The position numbers and the translations under genes were made by a program. The notes beneath the pieces are model-generated. The model saw nothing but the letters and a program-made list of their open reading frames with translations. It made no database searches and was not told where the DNA came from. A DNA stretch of 64,000 nt from positions 62,001-126,000 of the forward strand of contig NEED01000005.1 in the NCBI GenBank assembly GCA_002110465.1, in the 5' to 3' direction. Shown here piece after piece: positions 9,135-18,648 of this stretch; the first letter of the stretch is position 1, and each line of letters begins with the position of its first letter. Origin of the DNA: an unicellular cyanobacterium SU2 (lineage in GTDB: Bacteria > Cyanobacteriota > Cyanobacteriia > Cyanobacteriales > Microcystaceae).

Positions 9135-10367
9135 ATGTCTCCTAGCATGAAAATTGCTTATTTAGTCAATCAATATCCCACTGTTAGCCATAGTTTTATT
9201 CGGCGAGAAATTCTAGCCCTTGAAGCTCTGGGAATTCCCATTACTCGGTTTTCTTTACAGTCTTGTGTTGGTAAGGTTGTTGATGAATTAGATCAACAAG
9301 AATTAGAAAAAACAGAGGTTATTTTAAACGTTGGCGTTATCGGATTGCTGAGTAGCTTTATTAAAGTTGCTTTAACTCGACCCAAACGCTGGTTAACTGC
9401 CTTAAAACTAACCTTTAAAATGGGTTGGAATTCAGATCGAGGAATCTTGCGAAATTTAGCTTATCTTGCTGAAGCCTGTGTTTTAATAGACAAGTTTTCT
9501 AACTTAAATATTTCCCACTTTCATGCCCATTTTGGGACTAATTCAACGACGGTGGTTTTATTAAATTATATTTTAGGCGGTGCATCCTATAGCTTCACAG
9601 TTCATGGACCTGAAGAATTCGATAAAGTTCAGGGGATCTCCTTACCTGAGAAAATTAAACAAGCGGCGTTTGTGGTGGCTATTAGTTCCTATGGAAAAAG
9701 TCAACTTTATCGCTGGTCTGAGTTTGCTAATTGGCAAAAGCTAAAGATTATTCATTGTGGACTTGATCAATCATTTTTTGACTTCCCTTGGCAACCCATT
9801 CCTGAGAAACCTAGTTTTGTTTGTGTCGGTCGTTTATGTGAACAAAAAGGTCAATTGTTGTTGATTGAAGCAGTGAGTAAATTAGCGGCTCAAGGGGAAG
9901 ACTTTAAGTTAGTTTTAGTAGGAGATGGCGACTTACGATCTCCTATTGAAGAAGCCATCAAACGCTATCAATTAGAAGATATTGTGGAAATTACTGGCTG
10001 GGCAACTCAAGCACAAGTACAACAATATATTTTGGCATCGCAGGTCATGGTTTTACCAAGTTTTGCTGAAGGATTACCGGTTGTGATTATGGAAAGCTTA
10101 GCATTAGGTCGTCCAGTGATTAGTACCTATGTAGCAGGAATTCCTGAATTGGTTGTTCCTAATGAGTCAGGATGGTTAGTTCCTGCCGGCTCCGTAGATG
10201 CTTTAGTCGTAGCGATGAAAACAGTCTTAGACACTCCAATCTCTCGGTTAGAAGAGATGGGAAAAATGGGGGCTAAACGAGTGGCACAAGAACATAATGT
10301 CACTCACGAAGCACAAAAGTTAAGTCAATTATTTGAATCTGTTCATCTATCTCCTTCTTCCCTATGA
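9135..10367 (+). CDS. Glycosyltransferase family 4 (WcaL-like)
   Basis: The 410-aa retaining glycosyltransferase has a GT-B fold: an N-terminal acceptor domain beginning KIAYLVNQYPTVSHSFIRREI, and a C-terminal nucleotide-sugar domain with CVGRLCEQKGQLLLIEAV, LVGDGDLR and the donor-binding PSFAEGLPVVIMESLALGRP. The opening motif is that of colanic-acid WcaL-type transferases, so a role in exopolysaccharide or glycolipid assembly is likely. The ATG at 9135 has AGG 9 nt upstream. Its stop overlaps the next gene by 4 nt, so the two glycosyltransferases are translationally coupled. Confidence 0.9.
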   Translation: MSPSMKIAYLVNQYPTVSHSFIRREILALEALGIPITRFSLQSCVGKVVDELDQQELEKTEVILNVGVIGLLSSFIKVALTRPKRWLTALKLTFKMGWNSDRGILRNLAYLAEACVLIDKFSNLNISHFHAHFGTNSTTVVLLNYILGGASYSFTVHGPEEFDKVQGISLPEKIKQAAFVVAISSYGKSQLYRWSEFANWQKLKIIHCGLDQSFFDFPWQPIPEKPSFVCVGRLCEQKGQLLLIEAVSKLAAQGEDFKLVLVGDGDLRSPIEEAIKRYQLEDIVEITGWATQAQVQQYILASQVMVLPSFAEGLPVVIMESLALGRPVISTYVAGIPELVVPNESGWLVPAGSVDALVVAMKTVLDTPISRLEEMGKMGAKRVAQEHNVTHEAQKLSQLFESVHLSPSSL

Positions 10368-11548
10368 ATATCCTATTAGAAGCCTTCTTATTAGTCATTG
10401 CTTTTATCCTTTTGATTCCTTGTACTGTTCTATTTATAGAATGTTTTTCTGCTCTGTTTCCAATCTCTAAAAATTCAGATATAGAACTTAAAGAGCAGCC
10501 TAGCTTAAAGGTTTTAATTCCTGCTCATAATGAAGAAAGAGGAATCGAAAATACTCTTAAATCTATCTTAAATCAAGTTAACCAACCTGATAAAATTGTT
10601 GTTATTGCCGATAATTGTACTGACAAAACAGCAGAAGTCTCTCGTCAGTATGGGGTAACGGTAATTGAACGACAAGATAACGAAAAGCGAGGGAAAGGTT
10701 ATGCTCTTGACTACGGATTAAATTTTCTCAAGAATTATCCTCCTGACATCGTTATTTTGGTCGATGCAGATTGTTATTTAGAACCAGAAACAATCCAAAA
10801 GTTAGCCCAAAAAGTATCAATAACGGGGAAACCAATACAAGCCCTTTATTTATTAGAAAAACCCCCTAACCCTAGTCCTAAAGATACTATTTCAGCCCTA
10901 GCATTCTTAGTTAAAAATAAGGTGCGCTTTACAGGGTTATCTCGTTTAGGACTTCCTTGTTTATTAGGAGGGACAGGAATGGCCTTCCCTTGGTCTGTCC
11001 TTCAAAAAGTATCTTTAGCCAGTGGTAATATTGTTGAAGATATGCAGTTAGGCATTGATTTAGCCTTAGCAGGATATTCTCCCCTATTTTGTCCTACGGC
11101 TCAAGTAACAGGGGCTCTTCCTGAACAAACATCTGCTGCAAAAACCCAAAGAACTCGTTGGGAACATGGTCATCTTCAAACCCTTTTAACTCAAGTTCCT
11201 CGGTTAATTCAAGGGGCAATATCTCAGAAACGGTTTGATTTATTTGCCTTAGCTTTAGAACTTAGCGTTCCTCCTTTATCTTTATTAGTAATGTTATGGA
11301 TAGGAGGAATGATAATAATGTTACTAGCAGGACTTTTCGGTCTTTCTTGGCTACCGTTGATAATATTAACGATAGCTGGTACTTTGTTAATTACTGGAAT
11401 TTTAAGTGGTTGGGCTAAATTTGGACGGAAAGAAATTCCTGCTTTAGCCTTATTAGCAATTCCTTTATATGTATTGTGGAAAATACCTTTATATTTTGCA
11501 TTTCTATTGCGTCCCCAAACCCAATGGATTAGAACAGAAAGAGATTAA
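10364..11548 (+). CDS. Membrane glycosyltransferase family 2
   Basis: The 394-aa protein is a processive-type GT2 enzyme. An N-terminal membrane helix (residues 5-30) precedes the GT-A catalytic domain, with VLIPAHNEERGIENTLKSIL, the DXD-like LVDADCYLEP, the acceptor motif EDMQLGIDLALAGY and the QRTRW motif. Two or three C-terminal helices (about 295-385) form the membrane channel region. It overlaps the upstream GT4 gene by ATGA. Together they probably build one surface glycan or glycolipid; the product cannot be named. Confidence 0.9.
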   Translation: MNILLEAFLLVIAFILLIPCTVLFIECFSALFPISKNSDIELKEQPSLKVLIPAHNEERGIENTLKSILNQVNQPDKIVVIADNCTDKTAEVSRQYGVTVIERQDNEKRGKGYALDYGLNFLKNYPPDIVILVDADCYLEPETIQKLAQKVSITGKPIQALYLLEKPPNPSPKDTISALAFLVKNKVRFTGLSRLGLPCLLGGTGMAFPWSVLQKVSLASGNIVEDMQLGIDLALAGYSPLFCPTAQVTGALPEQTSAAKTQRTRWEHGHLQTLLTQVPRLIQGAISQKRFDLFALALELSVPPLSLLVMLWIGGMIIMLLAGLFGLSWLPLIILTIAGTLLITGILSGWAKFGRKEIPALALLAIPLYVLWKIPLYFAFLLRPQTQWIRTERD

Positions 11549-11767
11549 TATAATAGGAGTATCCTAGAGGGGAATTTTTCAAGTCCTACTAACAAATTAT
11601 TTCCCCTCCATTTTTTCAAAGTTTGTAGGAGAGGCTTTAGCCTCCATAACATCAAGTCTTAAAAAACGGACAACAAACCAACAATTGATGTTGCTTAGAT
11701 TATTACAGGGTAAAAAATATTTTGATATTTTTGTGATGCCTGTGGTAACAATCTTAAAATTAATTCT

Positions 11768-13063
11768 ATGAATCAACCAACTCAGTTTAAGTATTTTCTT
11801 TATCCCCAAATATCATCTCTCTTGCTGTATCAATCGGTTTTTGAAACCGAGGTTGGTCAAACTTTTATCTCTCTTTTAGATTCCCTTTACTATGGTGACA
11901 AAAATACCGTAAGTTTAGAGTGTTTAAATGCTTATGGAGATTGGTTTAAGACGATAGCAAACCAGAGAAAAAGTTGGCAAGATTACTTAATTAGTGAAAT
12001 TTTGTCAAATGAGAATCCTTTTAGTCAGCAAGCTCAATTTATCCCTTTTGAAGAATTACCTAAGTCTCTGATTAAAGCAGTCAAACACGATCTAACAATT
12101 TTACAGATAATTTATAACTGTACTACTAAAAAAATTGCTAAGTGGGTAAAAAATTCTACATCAATAGATTATATTCCTTTAGTTTGGGAATTAGAAAATA
12201 TTGATAATACTTTTTTGCATCAATCTAATAAGTGGGAAGATACAATAGAAGACTTGGCTAATTATTATCGCCAACAAGGAACAGGTATTTTTGCTCAATA
12301 TAAAGCTTTACGTTGGAAAAATCAATTAACAGGAATTCCGAACCCTGATCCAATTAAATTAACCGAAATTATTGGTTATGAGAATCAAAAAGAAACCCTA
12401 ATCAAAAATACAGAAATTTTACTAGCTGGTTACTCAGCCCTTAATGTCTTATTATATGGAAGTCGAGGTTCAGGCAAGTCTTCTTTGATTAAAGGGTTAT
12501 TAAATCAGTATTATGACAAAGGATTACGGTTGGTAGAAGTTGATAAATCTAACTTAAATGCCTTACCTTTAATTGTCGATAAACTTAGAAACATATCCCA
12601 AAAATTTATTATTTTTGTTGATGATTTATCCTTTGAAGAAGATGATGATGATTTTAAATCTTTAAAGGTTGTTTTAGAAGGAAGTATGACAGCTAGACCG
12701 CAAAATGTTGTGGTTTATGCTACTTCTAACAGAAGACATTTAATTAGAGAGTTTTTTGGCGATCGCCCCCAACTGAGTGAGTCTGATGAAATCCATGCTT
12801 GGGATACCCTACACGAAAAATTATCCTTTAGCGATCGCTTTGGGTTAACCCTCACCTTTGAACCAGCTAATCAAGAAAAATACTTGACAATTGTAAATCA
12901 TTTAGCTCAACAAATAGGACTTAATCTACCTCAAGAAGACTTAGAATTTAAGGCCAAACAATGGGCTACCCGTCACAATGGACGTTCAGGAAGGACAGCC
13001 AGACAATTTATTGATTTTTTGAAAGGAGAAAATATGATTAATAGTATTTCCCAATCGCTTTAA
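11768..13063 (+). CDS. DUF815-family AAA ATPase
   Basis: The 431-aa protein has a C-terminal P-loop ATPase of the DUF815 type. The Walker A motif LLYGSRGSGKSSLIKGLL lies near residue 230. The Walker B motif FIIFVDDLSFEED lies near residue 280, followed by VLEGSMTARPQNVVVYATSNRRHLI. The C-terminal RTARQFIDFLKGE is also typical. The N-terminal 190 residues are helical and contain no recognised domain. Its last 26 nt overlap the convergent DUF3750 gene. The family is widespread in bacteria with no settled function. Confidence 0.88.
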   Translation: MNQPTQFKYFLYPQISSLLLYQSVFETEVGQTFISLLDSLYYGDKNTVSLECLNAYGDWFKTIANQRKSWQDYLISEILSNENPFSQQAQFIPFEELPKSLIKAVKHDLTILQIIYNCTTKKIAKWVKNSTSIDYIPLVWELENIDNTFLHQSNKWEDTIEDLANYYRQQGTGIFAQYKALRWKNQLTGIPNPDPIKLTEIIGYENQKETLIKNTEILLAGYSALNVLLYGSRGSGKSSLIKGLLNQYYDKGLRLVEVDKSNLNALPLIVDKLRNISQKFIIFVDDLSFEEDDDDFKSLKVVLEGSMTARPQNVVVYATSNRRHLIREFFGDRPQLSESDEIHAWDTLHEKLSFSDRFGLTLTFEPANQEKYLTIVNHLAQQIGLNLPQEDLEFKAKQWATRHNGRSGRTARQFIDFLKGENMINSISQSL

Positions 13064-13436
13064 TACTCAAACGATAATTACAGTTGGCTTGGTTTAAAAT
13101 CCACTGTACATAAGTATTGCTATTGGGACCAGGAAAGTATCGATAACAGTGATTGTAAGGATAAGTAAGGGGACTATTTTCAATGGTTTGTGCTAATTTA
13201 TCCCCTAAATTTCCTCTCCATGAGGTTTCAACCCAACTCATTCCATTACCGACACCAGAATTAGGAGACATCAAATTTTGGTGTAAGTGTCCCCAGCTAT
13301 CTCTCGATAAGGATGCCTTTTGCCAAATCTCCCATCGGTCTTGTTGGTTTCCTCTAATGACAACATACCAATAATGAACCGCAATGAAACCAATGACAGG
13401 AATTTTAGCCGCTCTTAATTGAACAACAGTTTTCAT
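13038..13436 (-). CDS. DUF3750 family protein
   Basis: The 132-aa protein has the family hallmarks: an early AVHYWYVVIRG strand, a central RWEIWQ segment and the signature FPGPNSNTYVQWIL near residue 105. The Cys/His content (NHCYRYFPG) could support a catalytic site, but none is established. It overlaps the 3' end of the convergent DUF815 gene by 26 nt. No signal peptide is visible. Function is unknown. Confidence 0.75.
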   Translation of the reverse strand: MKTVVQLRAAKIPVIGFIAVHYWYVVIRGNQQDRWEIWQKASLSRDSWGHLHQNLMSPNSGVGNGMSWVETSWRGNLGDKLAQTIENSPLTYPYNHCYRYFPGPNSNTYVQWILNQANCNYRLSIKAIGKYY

Positions 13437-13698
13437 AGTGCTATGTAAGGTTTATATGAAAATATCGACAAACAAGGTTAAATATAATAATAGATCGAGA
13501 CAATTAACCAACCACGACCTAAGAATTTCCGAATGTGGTCAGTTTATAAGGAATTAGAGCATCTGCAATGGTCTTCATATCTATTGAAATCTTTGACGAT
13601 AACTTTGGCGAACTCTTGCCCGTCTTTTCTCAGTAGGTATGTTATTTTTAAGGTAAAATTATTAAAATTAGGACGAGTTACCTGCTAAGGAGAGACCT

Positions 13699-14010
13699 AT
13701 GCTACATCGCAAGATTTATCAAATCTGTACAGAGGGTCGTGAAGTCTGTCTTTTCTTGCGGGATCAACAACGCTGGATTGAAGGGGCGACCATTGTTTCT
13801 CTAGAAGGAGATTTAGTAACTATTCGTTATGAAACCGAAGAAGATGACGAAATTAGCTCCTGGGAGGAAATGGTTCGACTAGAAAGCATTGGTGCTATCA
13901 GCCATAAACTAGCTTCTGTTTCAAGGTTTAATTCTGAACTCTCCATTGCTGATGAATGCCCTGAAGTCGAACAAATTCATCCTCATTACCCTGATTCAAA
14001 TCAAGAGTGA
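13699..14010 (+). CDS. Conserved cyanobacterial protein (probably DUF6679)
   Basis: The 103-aa protein starts MLHRKIYQICTEGREVCLFL and continues with the acidic segment RYETEEDDEISSWEEMVRLE. This is a conserved small cyanobacterial family that I recall as DUF6679. A good ribosome site (AAGGAGA) lies 8 nt before the ATG. The fold looks like a small beta barrel, and the C-terminal 30 residues appear disordered. It is monocistronic and followed by an intrinsic terminator at 14083-14108. Function is unknown; the family name is less certain than the gene itself. Confidence 0.8.
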   Translation: MLHRKIYQICTEGREVCLFLRDQQRWIEGATIVSLEGDLVTIRYETEEDDEISSWEEMVRLESIGAISHKLASVSRFNSELSIADECPEVEQIHPHYPDSNQE

Positions 14011-14082
14011 CTCTCCCTATCGTGACCTTTCCCGCGTCCCCTAAGATTAGTTAACTTTGCCCACAGATAGACTATCATTGAT

Positions 14083-14108
14083 GCCGGAGCACTCCGGCTA
14101 ATTTTTTT
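14083..14108 (+). terminator. Intrinsic terminator
   Basis: A GC-rich stem GCCGGA/TCCGGC (14083-14088 and 14093-14098) closes a GCAC tetraloop and is followed within a few bases by a run of seven T. This is the strongest rho-independent terminator in the window. It would end the transcript of the upstream 103-aa gene. Confidence 0.8.
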
Positions 14109-14269
14109 GGTGCCGAATAGAATAGTGTTGAAAGACCTCAAGCTGTAAGGCTCTCCGAATATTGCTATAGTTGAATAGATGATCTTGAGTCAACCTCCTT
14201 GACACTTAACCCTTTTGTTGCGTTGCTTAATAAAGATAAAGATTCGAGTATATTTATTAATTATTTTCT

Positions 14270-14848
14270 ATGGCTTTTGTAACCCATTTCTCCGTATTTA
14301 CCCCTTATTTAGCAGCATTTTTGCCCATCGATAGTATTTTTTCAACCCAAGGTATTATGGTGATGTTACTAGGGGCTTATGGTTTAGCTATGTGGATGTT
14401 TCTCACCAGCGCACCTAAAGTTTACACCATTATGGTTTGTGATTTGGAAATAGCCCGACAATTCTATGAAGGCTTATTAGAATTACCCGTCGCTGAAGTC
14501 CCTTTACATTACTATTACAATTATGAACAAACGTTAGGGACAGACGGATTTGATTCTTTATATATGCCTACAACTCCTAGCCCAACAACAACCACAGCTT
14601 TCAGAAATTCTGACGGACTTTGGTATCAACTGAAAAAAAATACCCAATTACATATTATTGCTGGGGCTAGTTATGGCCATAAAAACCGTCAACGCCATGT
14701 CTGTTTTGACCATGAATGTTTAGAAGATATTTTAATGCGAGTTCAATCAAGACGTTTAAAATATAAAATCCGTCGCAATAAACCCCTGAATTTTTTAGTT
14801 AAAGATATTGAAGAAAGGGTAATTGAAATGGCCGAAGTTAATAATTAA
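14270..14848 (+). CDS. Glyoxalase-like (VOC-fold) membrane-anchored protein
   Basis: The 192-aa protein begins with a hydrophobic segment (residues about 12-45, MVMLLGAYGLAMWMFLTS). A soluble domain follows that resembles the vicinal-oxygen-chelate fold: VYTIMVCDLEIARQFYEGLLELPV near residue 50, and RHVCFDHECLEDILMRVQ near residue 143. Metal ligands typical of glyoxalase I are not clearly placed, so enzymatic activity is uncertain. Its stop lies 28 nt before the preferred start of the methyltransferase, so the two may be co-expressed. Confidence 0.6.
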   Translation: MAFVTHFSVFTPYLAAFLPIDSIFSTQGIMVMLLGAYGLAMWMFLTSAPKVYTIMVCDLEIARQFYEGLLELPVAEVPLHYYYNYEQTLGTDGFDSLYMPTTPSPTTTTAFRNSDGLWYQLKKNTQLHIIAGASYGHKNRQRHVCFDHECLEDILMRVQSRRLKYKIRRNKPLNFLVKDIEERVIEMAEVNN

Positions 14849-14876
14849 CTTAACTATTAATTTTTTTAATGACCCC

Positions 14877-15482
14877 ATGAAGACAAACGTATTAAGTCAA
14901 AAACAAACTTTTTTTGACCGTTGGGCTCCTAACTATGATTGCTTACTGACCACCATTTTTTATCAGGCCATCCATCAACGGTTACTATCTTGTGTCAATC
15001 TACCCCATCCGTCTCAAGTCCTTGATTTAGGTTGCGGGACAGGTCAGCTTTTAGGTCGTCTGGCGGCGAAATTTCCAGATTTACAAGGGATTGGCTTAGA
15101 TTTGTCCCCTGTAATGTTAAAACAAGCTCGCCAAAATAATCAATATCATCCTCGTCTAATTTACTGTCGGGGGAATGCACAATCTCTCCCGTTTGCTGAT
15201 CATCAATTTGATGCAGTGTTTAATACCATTAGCTTTCTCCATTATCCTAACCCTCAAGAAGTATTTGCAGAAGTTAGTCGCGTTTTGCATCCTCAAGGAC
15301 AATTTTATCTGGTTGATTCTATCTTAGGTCCGGTGAATTCTATTCCCTTTTCTCCAGGGGGAATTCGTTTTTATAATCCACAACAAAGGGAAAAGTTTGG
15401 TCAACAAGTAGGATTAAATTGCTTAGGACATTATCATCTATTAGGGCGAGTGGTTTTAAGTATCTTTAGCAAAACTCTCTAA
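14877..15482 (+). CDS. Class I SAM-dependent methyltransferase
   Basis: The 201-aa protein contains the SAM-binding motif I VLDLGCGTGQLLGRLA and motif II/III segments GIGLDLSPVMLKQAR and LPFADHQFDAVFNTISFLHY. These place it in the Methyltransf_11 group (UbiE-like). An upstream in-frame start at 14823 would overlap the previous gene. The ATG at 14877 giving MKTNVLSQKQTFFDRWAPNYD is preferred because that is where family similarity starts. Substrate is unknown. Confidence 0.85.
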   Translation: MKTNVLSQKQTFFDRWAPNYDCLLTTIFYQAIHQRLLSCVNLPHPSQVLDLGCGTGQLLGRLAAKFPDLQGIGLDLSPVMLKQARQNNQYHPRLIYCRGNAQSLPFADHQFDAVFNTISFLHYPNPQEVFAEVSRVLHPQGQFYLVDSILGPVNSIPFSPGGIRFYNPQQREKFGQQVGLNCLGHYHLLGRVVLSIFSKTL

Positions 15483-15564
15483 ATGTCAAAGTTAACGTTT
15501 CAATCTTTCTCTCGACGGCAAAGATTCCCCTATAATCAATAAAGGAATTTTTTGTAGGATTGCA

Positions 15565-16071
15565 ATGGCACTGCTAACCATCGGAAAAGGATTGCTCCGC
15601 GCTTTAGAAACTGGAAAAGGATTAGTCCGCGCTTTAGAAACCTCAGGCGCATTGGCGGTATACGCACCGCTAGAAGGGGGATTTGAAGGGCGTTATCAAC
15701 GGCGTTTACGAACCAATGGCTACAATAGTCTTTCTTTGACAGCAAGGGGACTTGGAGACGTTAGTGCCTATTTGATGGGCATTCATGGGGTTCGTCCTCC
15801 TCATTTGGGTAAAAAGAATATTGGTCAAGATGCAGCCGTAGGCCCTATTTATTTTGTTCCTCCCATTGCGGCCTATCAATTAGAAACCCTACCAACCAAT
15901 TCTAAGGGGTTGGTGTTATGGATTTTAGAAGGATATGTGCTTTCCCAAACCGAATTAGAATATCTCGTTAATTTACCTTCGATTGAACCTCGTATTAAGG
16001 TTATTGTGGAAATGGGCGGAGAACGCTATTTTCGTTGGGAACCCTTATCCGATGCCATCAACGTGGCTTAG
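15565..16071 (+). CDS. ndhN: NAD(P)H-quinone oxidoreductase (NDH-1) subunit N
   Basis: The 168-aa protein matches cyanobacterial NdhN from end to end: it begins MALLTIGKGLLRALETG and contains GGFEGRYQRRLRTNGY, GVRPPHLGKKNIGQ and VEMGGERYFRWEPL. NdhN is a peripheral subunit of the hydrophilic arm of cyanobacterial NDH-1, used in respiration and cyclic electron flow around photosystem I. A ribosome site AGGATTG lies just upstream. A partial internal duplication LLRALETGKGLVRALET is present in its first 25 residues. It is a single gene, followed by tRNA-Gly. Confidence 0.96.
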   Translation: MALLTIGKGLLRALETGKGLVRALETSGALAVYAPLEGGFEGRYQRRLRTNGYNSLSLTARGLGDVSAYLMGIHGVRPPHLGKKNIGQDAAVGPIYFVPPIAAYQLETLPTNSKGLVLWILEGYVLSQTELEYLVNLPSIEPRIKVIVEMGGERYFRWEPLSDAINVA

Positions 16072-16179
16072 TGACAGCTTGTTTTTCAAGGTCTGGAAAA
16101 AAATTTTACCAAGGCCTTGACAAGTATTTAAAAGTCATGTTAGCCTAGCTAGAGTGAGTAAAAAACTTATAAGCAAACT

Positions 16180-16250
16180 GCGGGTGTAGTTTAGTGGTAA
16201 AACCTTAGCCTTCCAAGCTAATGATGGGGGTTCGATTCCCCCCACCCGCT
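16180..16250 (+). tRNA. tRNA-Gly (anticodon TCC)
   Basis: A 71-nt cloverleaf can be drawn. The acceptor stem is GCGGGTG/CACCCGC with discriminator T. The D-loop is TAGTTTAGTGGTAAAA, and the anticodon stem is TTAGC/GCTAA around the loop CTTCCAA, giving anticodon TCC. The T-arm is GGGGGTTCGATTCCCCC. CCA is not encoded. Confidence 0.95.
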
Positions 16251-16574
16251 TTTAATTCTAAAACCTGATTTTCTAAAGGCTTGAGAGTATCTTAATCCCG
16301 ATTGCGGGGGTTTCTCACTCAGTCTTTACTCAATCTTACCTTATCTGGTAGGGGTAGCTGAGTAACTTAACCTGAACTATTGACTAACTTAAATTGTGTA
16401 GATTAACAAATACTTTAATTAGTATTCCCGTTAATTTTTTCAAGTTTAATGGTAGTTTTTTTGCGAATTTAGATAAAAAACTAATATAATAGCCAATATA
16501 ATAGCCAAAGTTGAAAAAAACTCTGATGATTCAGAGGAGCTAACGGTATTCATCCCCAGTTTGCTATAAAAAAA
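16251..16574. other. Intergenic region upstream of msrP
   Basis: These 324 nt hold no gene that I can support. A perfect 12-bp tandem duplication (AATATAATAGCC twice) lies at 16483-16506. The second half is AT-rich and must contain the msrP promoter, but no box could be assigned with confidence. Confidence 0.5.
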
Positions 16575-17558
16575 ATGACTTTAATTAAAATTCCCCCCCA
16601 TTGGGAAGTCTCTGAAAATCAGATTACTCCCCCTGACATTTATTTTAAGCGTCGTCGCTTTCTCAAAACTTTTATTGGCGCAGGAATTGGAGCTAGTTTA
16701 CTTCCTTTAACCAGTTGCCAAAAATCATCCTCTCAAACAGCATTAGAAAGCAGTCTTCAACGTCCTAAACTAACAGGAATTACCAAAAATCCAGCCTTTG
16801 CTAAGGTTGACCGTCCCATTACTGAAGAAATATTAGCCGGACAATATAATAACTTCTACGAATTTGGAGGAACCAAAAATATTTGGTTAAAAGCTCAAAA
16901 ATTACCGACCGACCCTTGGAAGGTGGAGGTCAGTGGATTAGTGAAAAATCCCAAAACCTATGATATTGAGGATCTTAAAACCAAATTTCCTTTAGAAGAG
17001 AGGGTGTATCGTTTCCGTTGCGTTGAAGCTTGGTCAATGGTTTTGCCATGGGTGGGATTTCCCATGAAAGCTTTAATTAATGCGGTTGAACCCACTTCTT
17101 CAGCCAAATTTGTTCGCTTTACCTCTTTTTATGACCCTGATGTTATTCCAGGCCCCACCTTTCATCTGGGTTCTTTACCTTGGCCTTATCAAGAAGGACT
17201 ACGAATCGAAGAAATGGCCAATGAATTAGCCTTTTTTGCCGTTGGACTTTATGGTCATGATCTCCCTAAACAACATGGCGCACCCCTACGAATGGTAATT
17301 CCTTGGAAGTATGGATTCAAAGGAGCAAAATCCATTGTAAAAATCGAATTTATTGACCAAAAACCGGCCACCTATTGGAATACCTTAGTACCGAATGAGT
17401 ACAGTTTTGAAGCCAATGTTAACCCCAATAAACCCCATCCTCGTTGGTCTCAAGCCACTGAGAAGTTTATTAGTAAAGGGCCAGGGTTATCGTGGGACAT
17501 AAAAGAAACCTTACCTTATAACGGTTATGGGGAATATGTAGCAAGTTTGTATAGTTAA
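16575..17558 (+). CDS. msrP: Protein-methionine-sulfoxide reductase catalytic subunit MsrP (YedY-type)
   Basis: The 327-aa molybdopterin enzyme repairs oxidised methionine in periplasmic proteins. A twin-arginine signal (KRRRFLKTFIGAGIGASLLPL) lies at about residues 26-45 and ends in LTSC, which could also act as a lipobox. The molybdenum-ligating Cys lies in FRCVEAWSMVLPWVGFP near residue 150, followed by the conserved YGHDLPKQHGAPLRMVIPWKYGFKG region (shown in parts: LPKQHGAPLR and PWKYGFKG). The membrane haem partner MsrQ is not next to it, so electrons must come from elsewhere. Confidence 0.94.
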   Translation: MTLIKIPPHWEVSENQITPPDIYFKRRRFLKTFIGAGIGASLLPLTSCQKSSSQTALESSLQRPKLTGITKNPAFAKVDRPITEEILAGQYNNFYEFGGTKNIWLKAQKLPTDPWKVEVSGLVKNPKTYDIEDLKTKFPLEERVYRFRCVEAWSMVLPWVGFPMKALINAVEPTSSAKFVRFTSFYDPDVIPGPTFHLGSLPWPYQEGLRIEEMANELAFFAVGLYGHDLPKQHGAPLRMVIPWKYGFKGAKSIVKIEFIDQKPATYWNTLVPNEYSFEANVNPNKPHPRWSQATEKFISKGPGLSWDIKETLPYNGYGEYVASLYS

Positions 17559-17607
17559 GAAGGGAAGCTCAAGAGATTTTTGTGGAAAAGAGTATGTCGG
17601 TTAAAAA

Positions 17608-18591
17608 ATGATCAGTTGGCGAACAAAATGCCCTTTGTCTAGCTTAGGCTTGCCTATCTCAATTTTTACCCATCTAACTCTTGATTTTATTACTCACCCT
17701 CTAGTGATCCCAGCACAAAATTCGCAATTACCTACTATTGCTAGAGTCACAGAGATAAACCAAGGAGATCTTGCTTATTATCTAGATTTAGTAGATGATA
17801 ACGGACAAAAATATTCAGGTGTTTACGCCCTATTTGAAATTTGCCAACAGCCAAAAATTTTTTTACACAAAAGGATCGGCTTATCTTATCACAAAGAAAG
17901 TTGTAATGATTGCCAAAATACAGAACCTTATGATAGAACTAGACAAGAAACTGCTATTACACGAATGACATTTATAGCACAAAGTAACCCACCAAAACGA
18001 ATCCAATTTGACAGGGGTGGTACTTCAAAAACTATTAAAAATTCTGTGGTTAGAGGAACTAGGGATATTTTTTTGTTAGGGGCTAAAGCTTCACAAAAAA
18101 TGAATATTTTTCTAACCTCTCTTGAAGATAATGCCGTGTTTAATTTAGTTATCCCTAATAATATAACCCTTAAACAAAAAGTAACTAATGCCAGTGTCAT
18201 TTTACCATTAAATGGAGATTATAAAATTATTGTTGGTGGTACTAGAGGCAATGCTACTTATGAATCGGTGGTTGAAATTAAGAATACAGTAAAAACTGAA
18301 ATTTTAAAAACTAAGAACTTTAAAATTTATATTAGATCTAATTGTCTTGAAGGAGCAGTAACTTGTGATAAGGTCTTTTATGAAGGAATTAATGTAAGGA
18401 CAGGAGACTCCATAAAATTAGTTGGGAAAACCCTTCATACAACTTGTGCAGATGGAATTACTCCCTGTCGATTTTTAGGTTATGAATTTCGCAATGGAAA
18501 TTATCGTTATGTAGTCAGAAATGATGGCTTACTTCTCGTTTATCACGAAGACACACTACTATTAGAAGAACAGGGAACTTGGCAAAATTAA
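17608..18591 (+). CDS. Hypothetical protein, probably exported
   Basis: I do not recognise this 327-aa protein. The first 40 residues contain a hydrophobic run (LGLPISIFTHLTLDFITH) ending near PAQNSQ, which could be a signal peptide. The rest is rich in beta-strand-like segments with Lys and Asn. Four Cys pairs are possible (CQQ, CNDCQ, CLEGAVTCD, CADGITPC), in keeping with an extracytoplasmic, disulfide-bonded fold. It begins 49 nt after msrP on the same strand, so it may be a client or a co-expressed gene. This is an inference from position only. Confidence 0.6.
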   Translation: MISWRTKCPLSSLGLPISIFTHLTLDFITHPLVIPAQNSQLPTIARVTEINQGDLAYYLDLVDDNGQKYSGVYALFEICQQPKIFLHKRIGLSYHKESCNDCQNTEPYDRTRQETAITRMTFIAQSNPPKRIQFDRGGTSKTIKNSVVRGTRDIFLLGAKASQKMNIFLTSLEDNAVFNLVIPNNITLKQKVTNASVILPLNGDYKIIVGGTRGNATYESVVEIKNTVKTEILKTKNFKIYIRSNCLEGAVTCDKVFYEGINVRTGDSIKLVGKTLHTTCADGITPCRFLGYEFRNGNYRYVVRNDGLLLVYHEDTLLLEEQGTWQN

Positions 18592-18648
18592 CCAAAAAGT
18601 TTTTTGATTATTAAGAAACTTAGGGAAAAACGTTGATGTTTTGTTTTT

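Noticed and set aside
11597..11809. Minus-strand 70-codon frame upstream of the DUF815 gene
   Set aside because: It overlaps the DUF815 start and has no family features.
13437..13698. 262-nt gap before the 103-aa gene examined for an RNA gene
   Set aside because: No stable structure or known RNA motif was found by eye.
15565..15625. Near-duplicate LLRALETGKGLVRALET in NdhN considered an insertion or sequencing artefact
   Set aside because: The segment belongs to the normal NdhN N-terminus as I recall it from other cyanobacteria.
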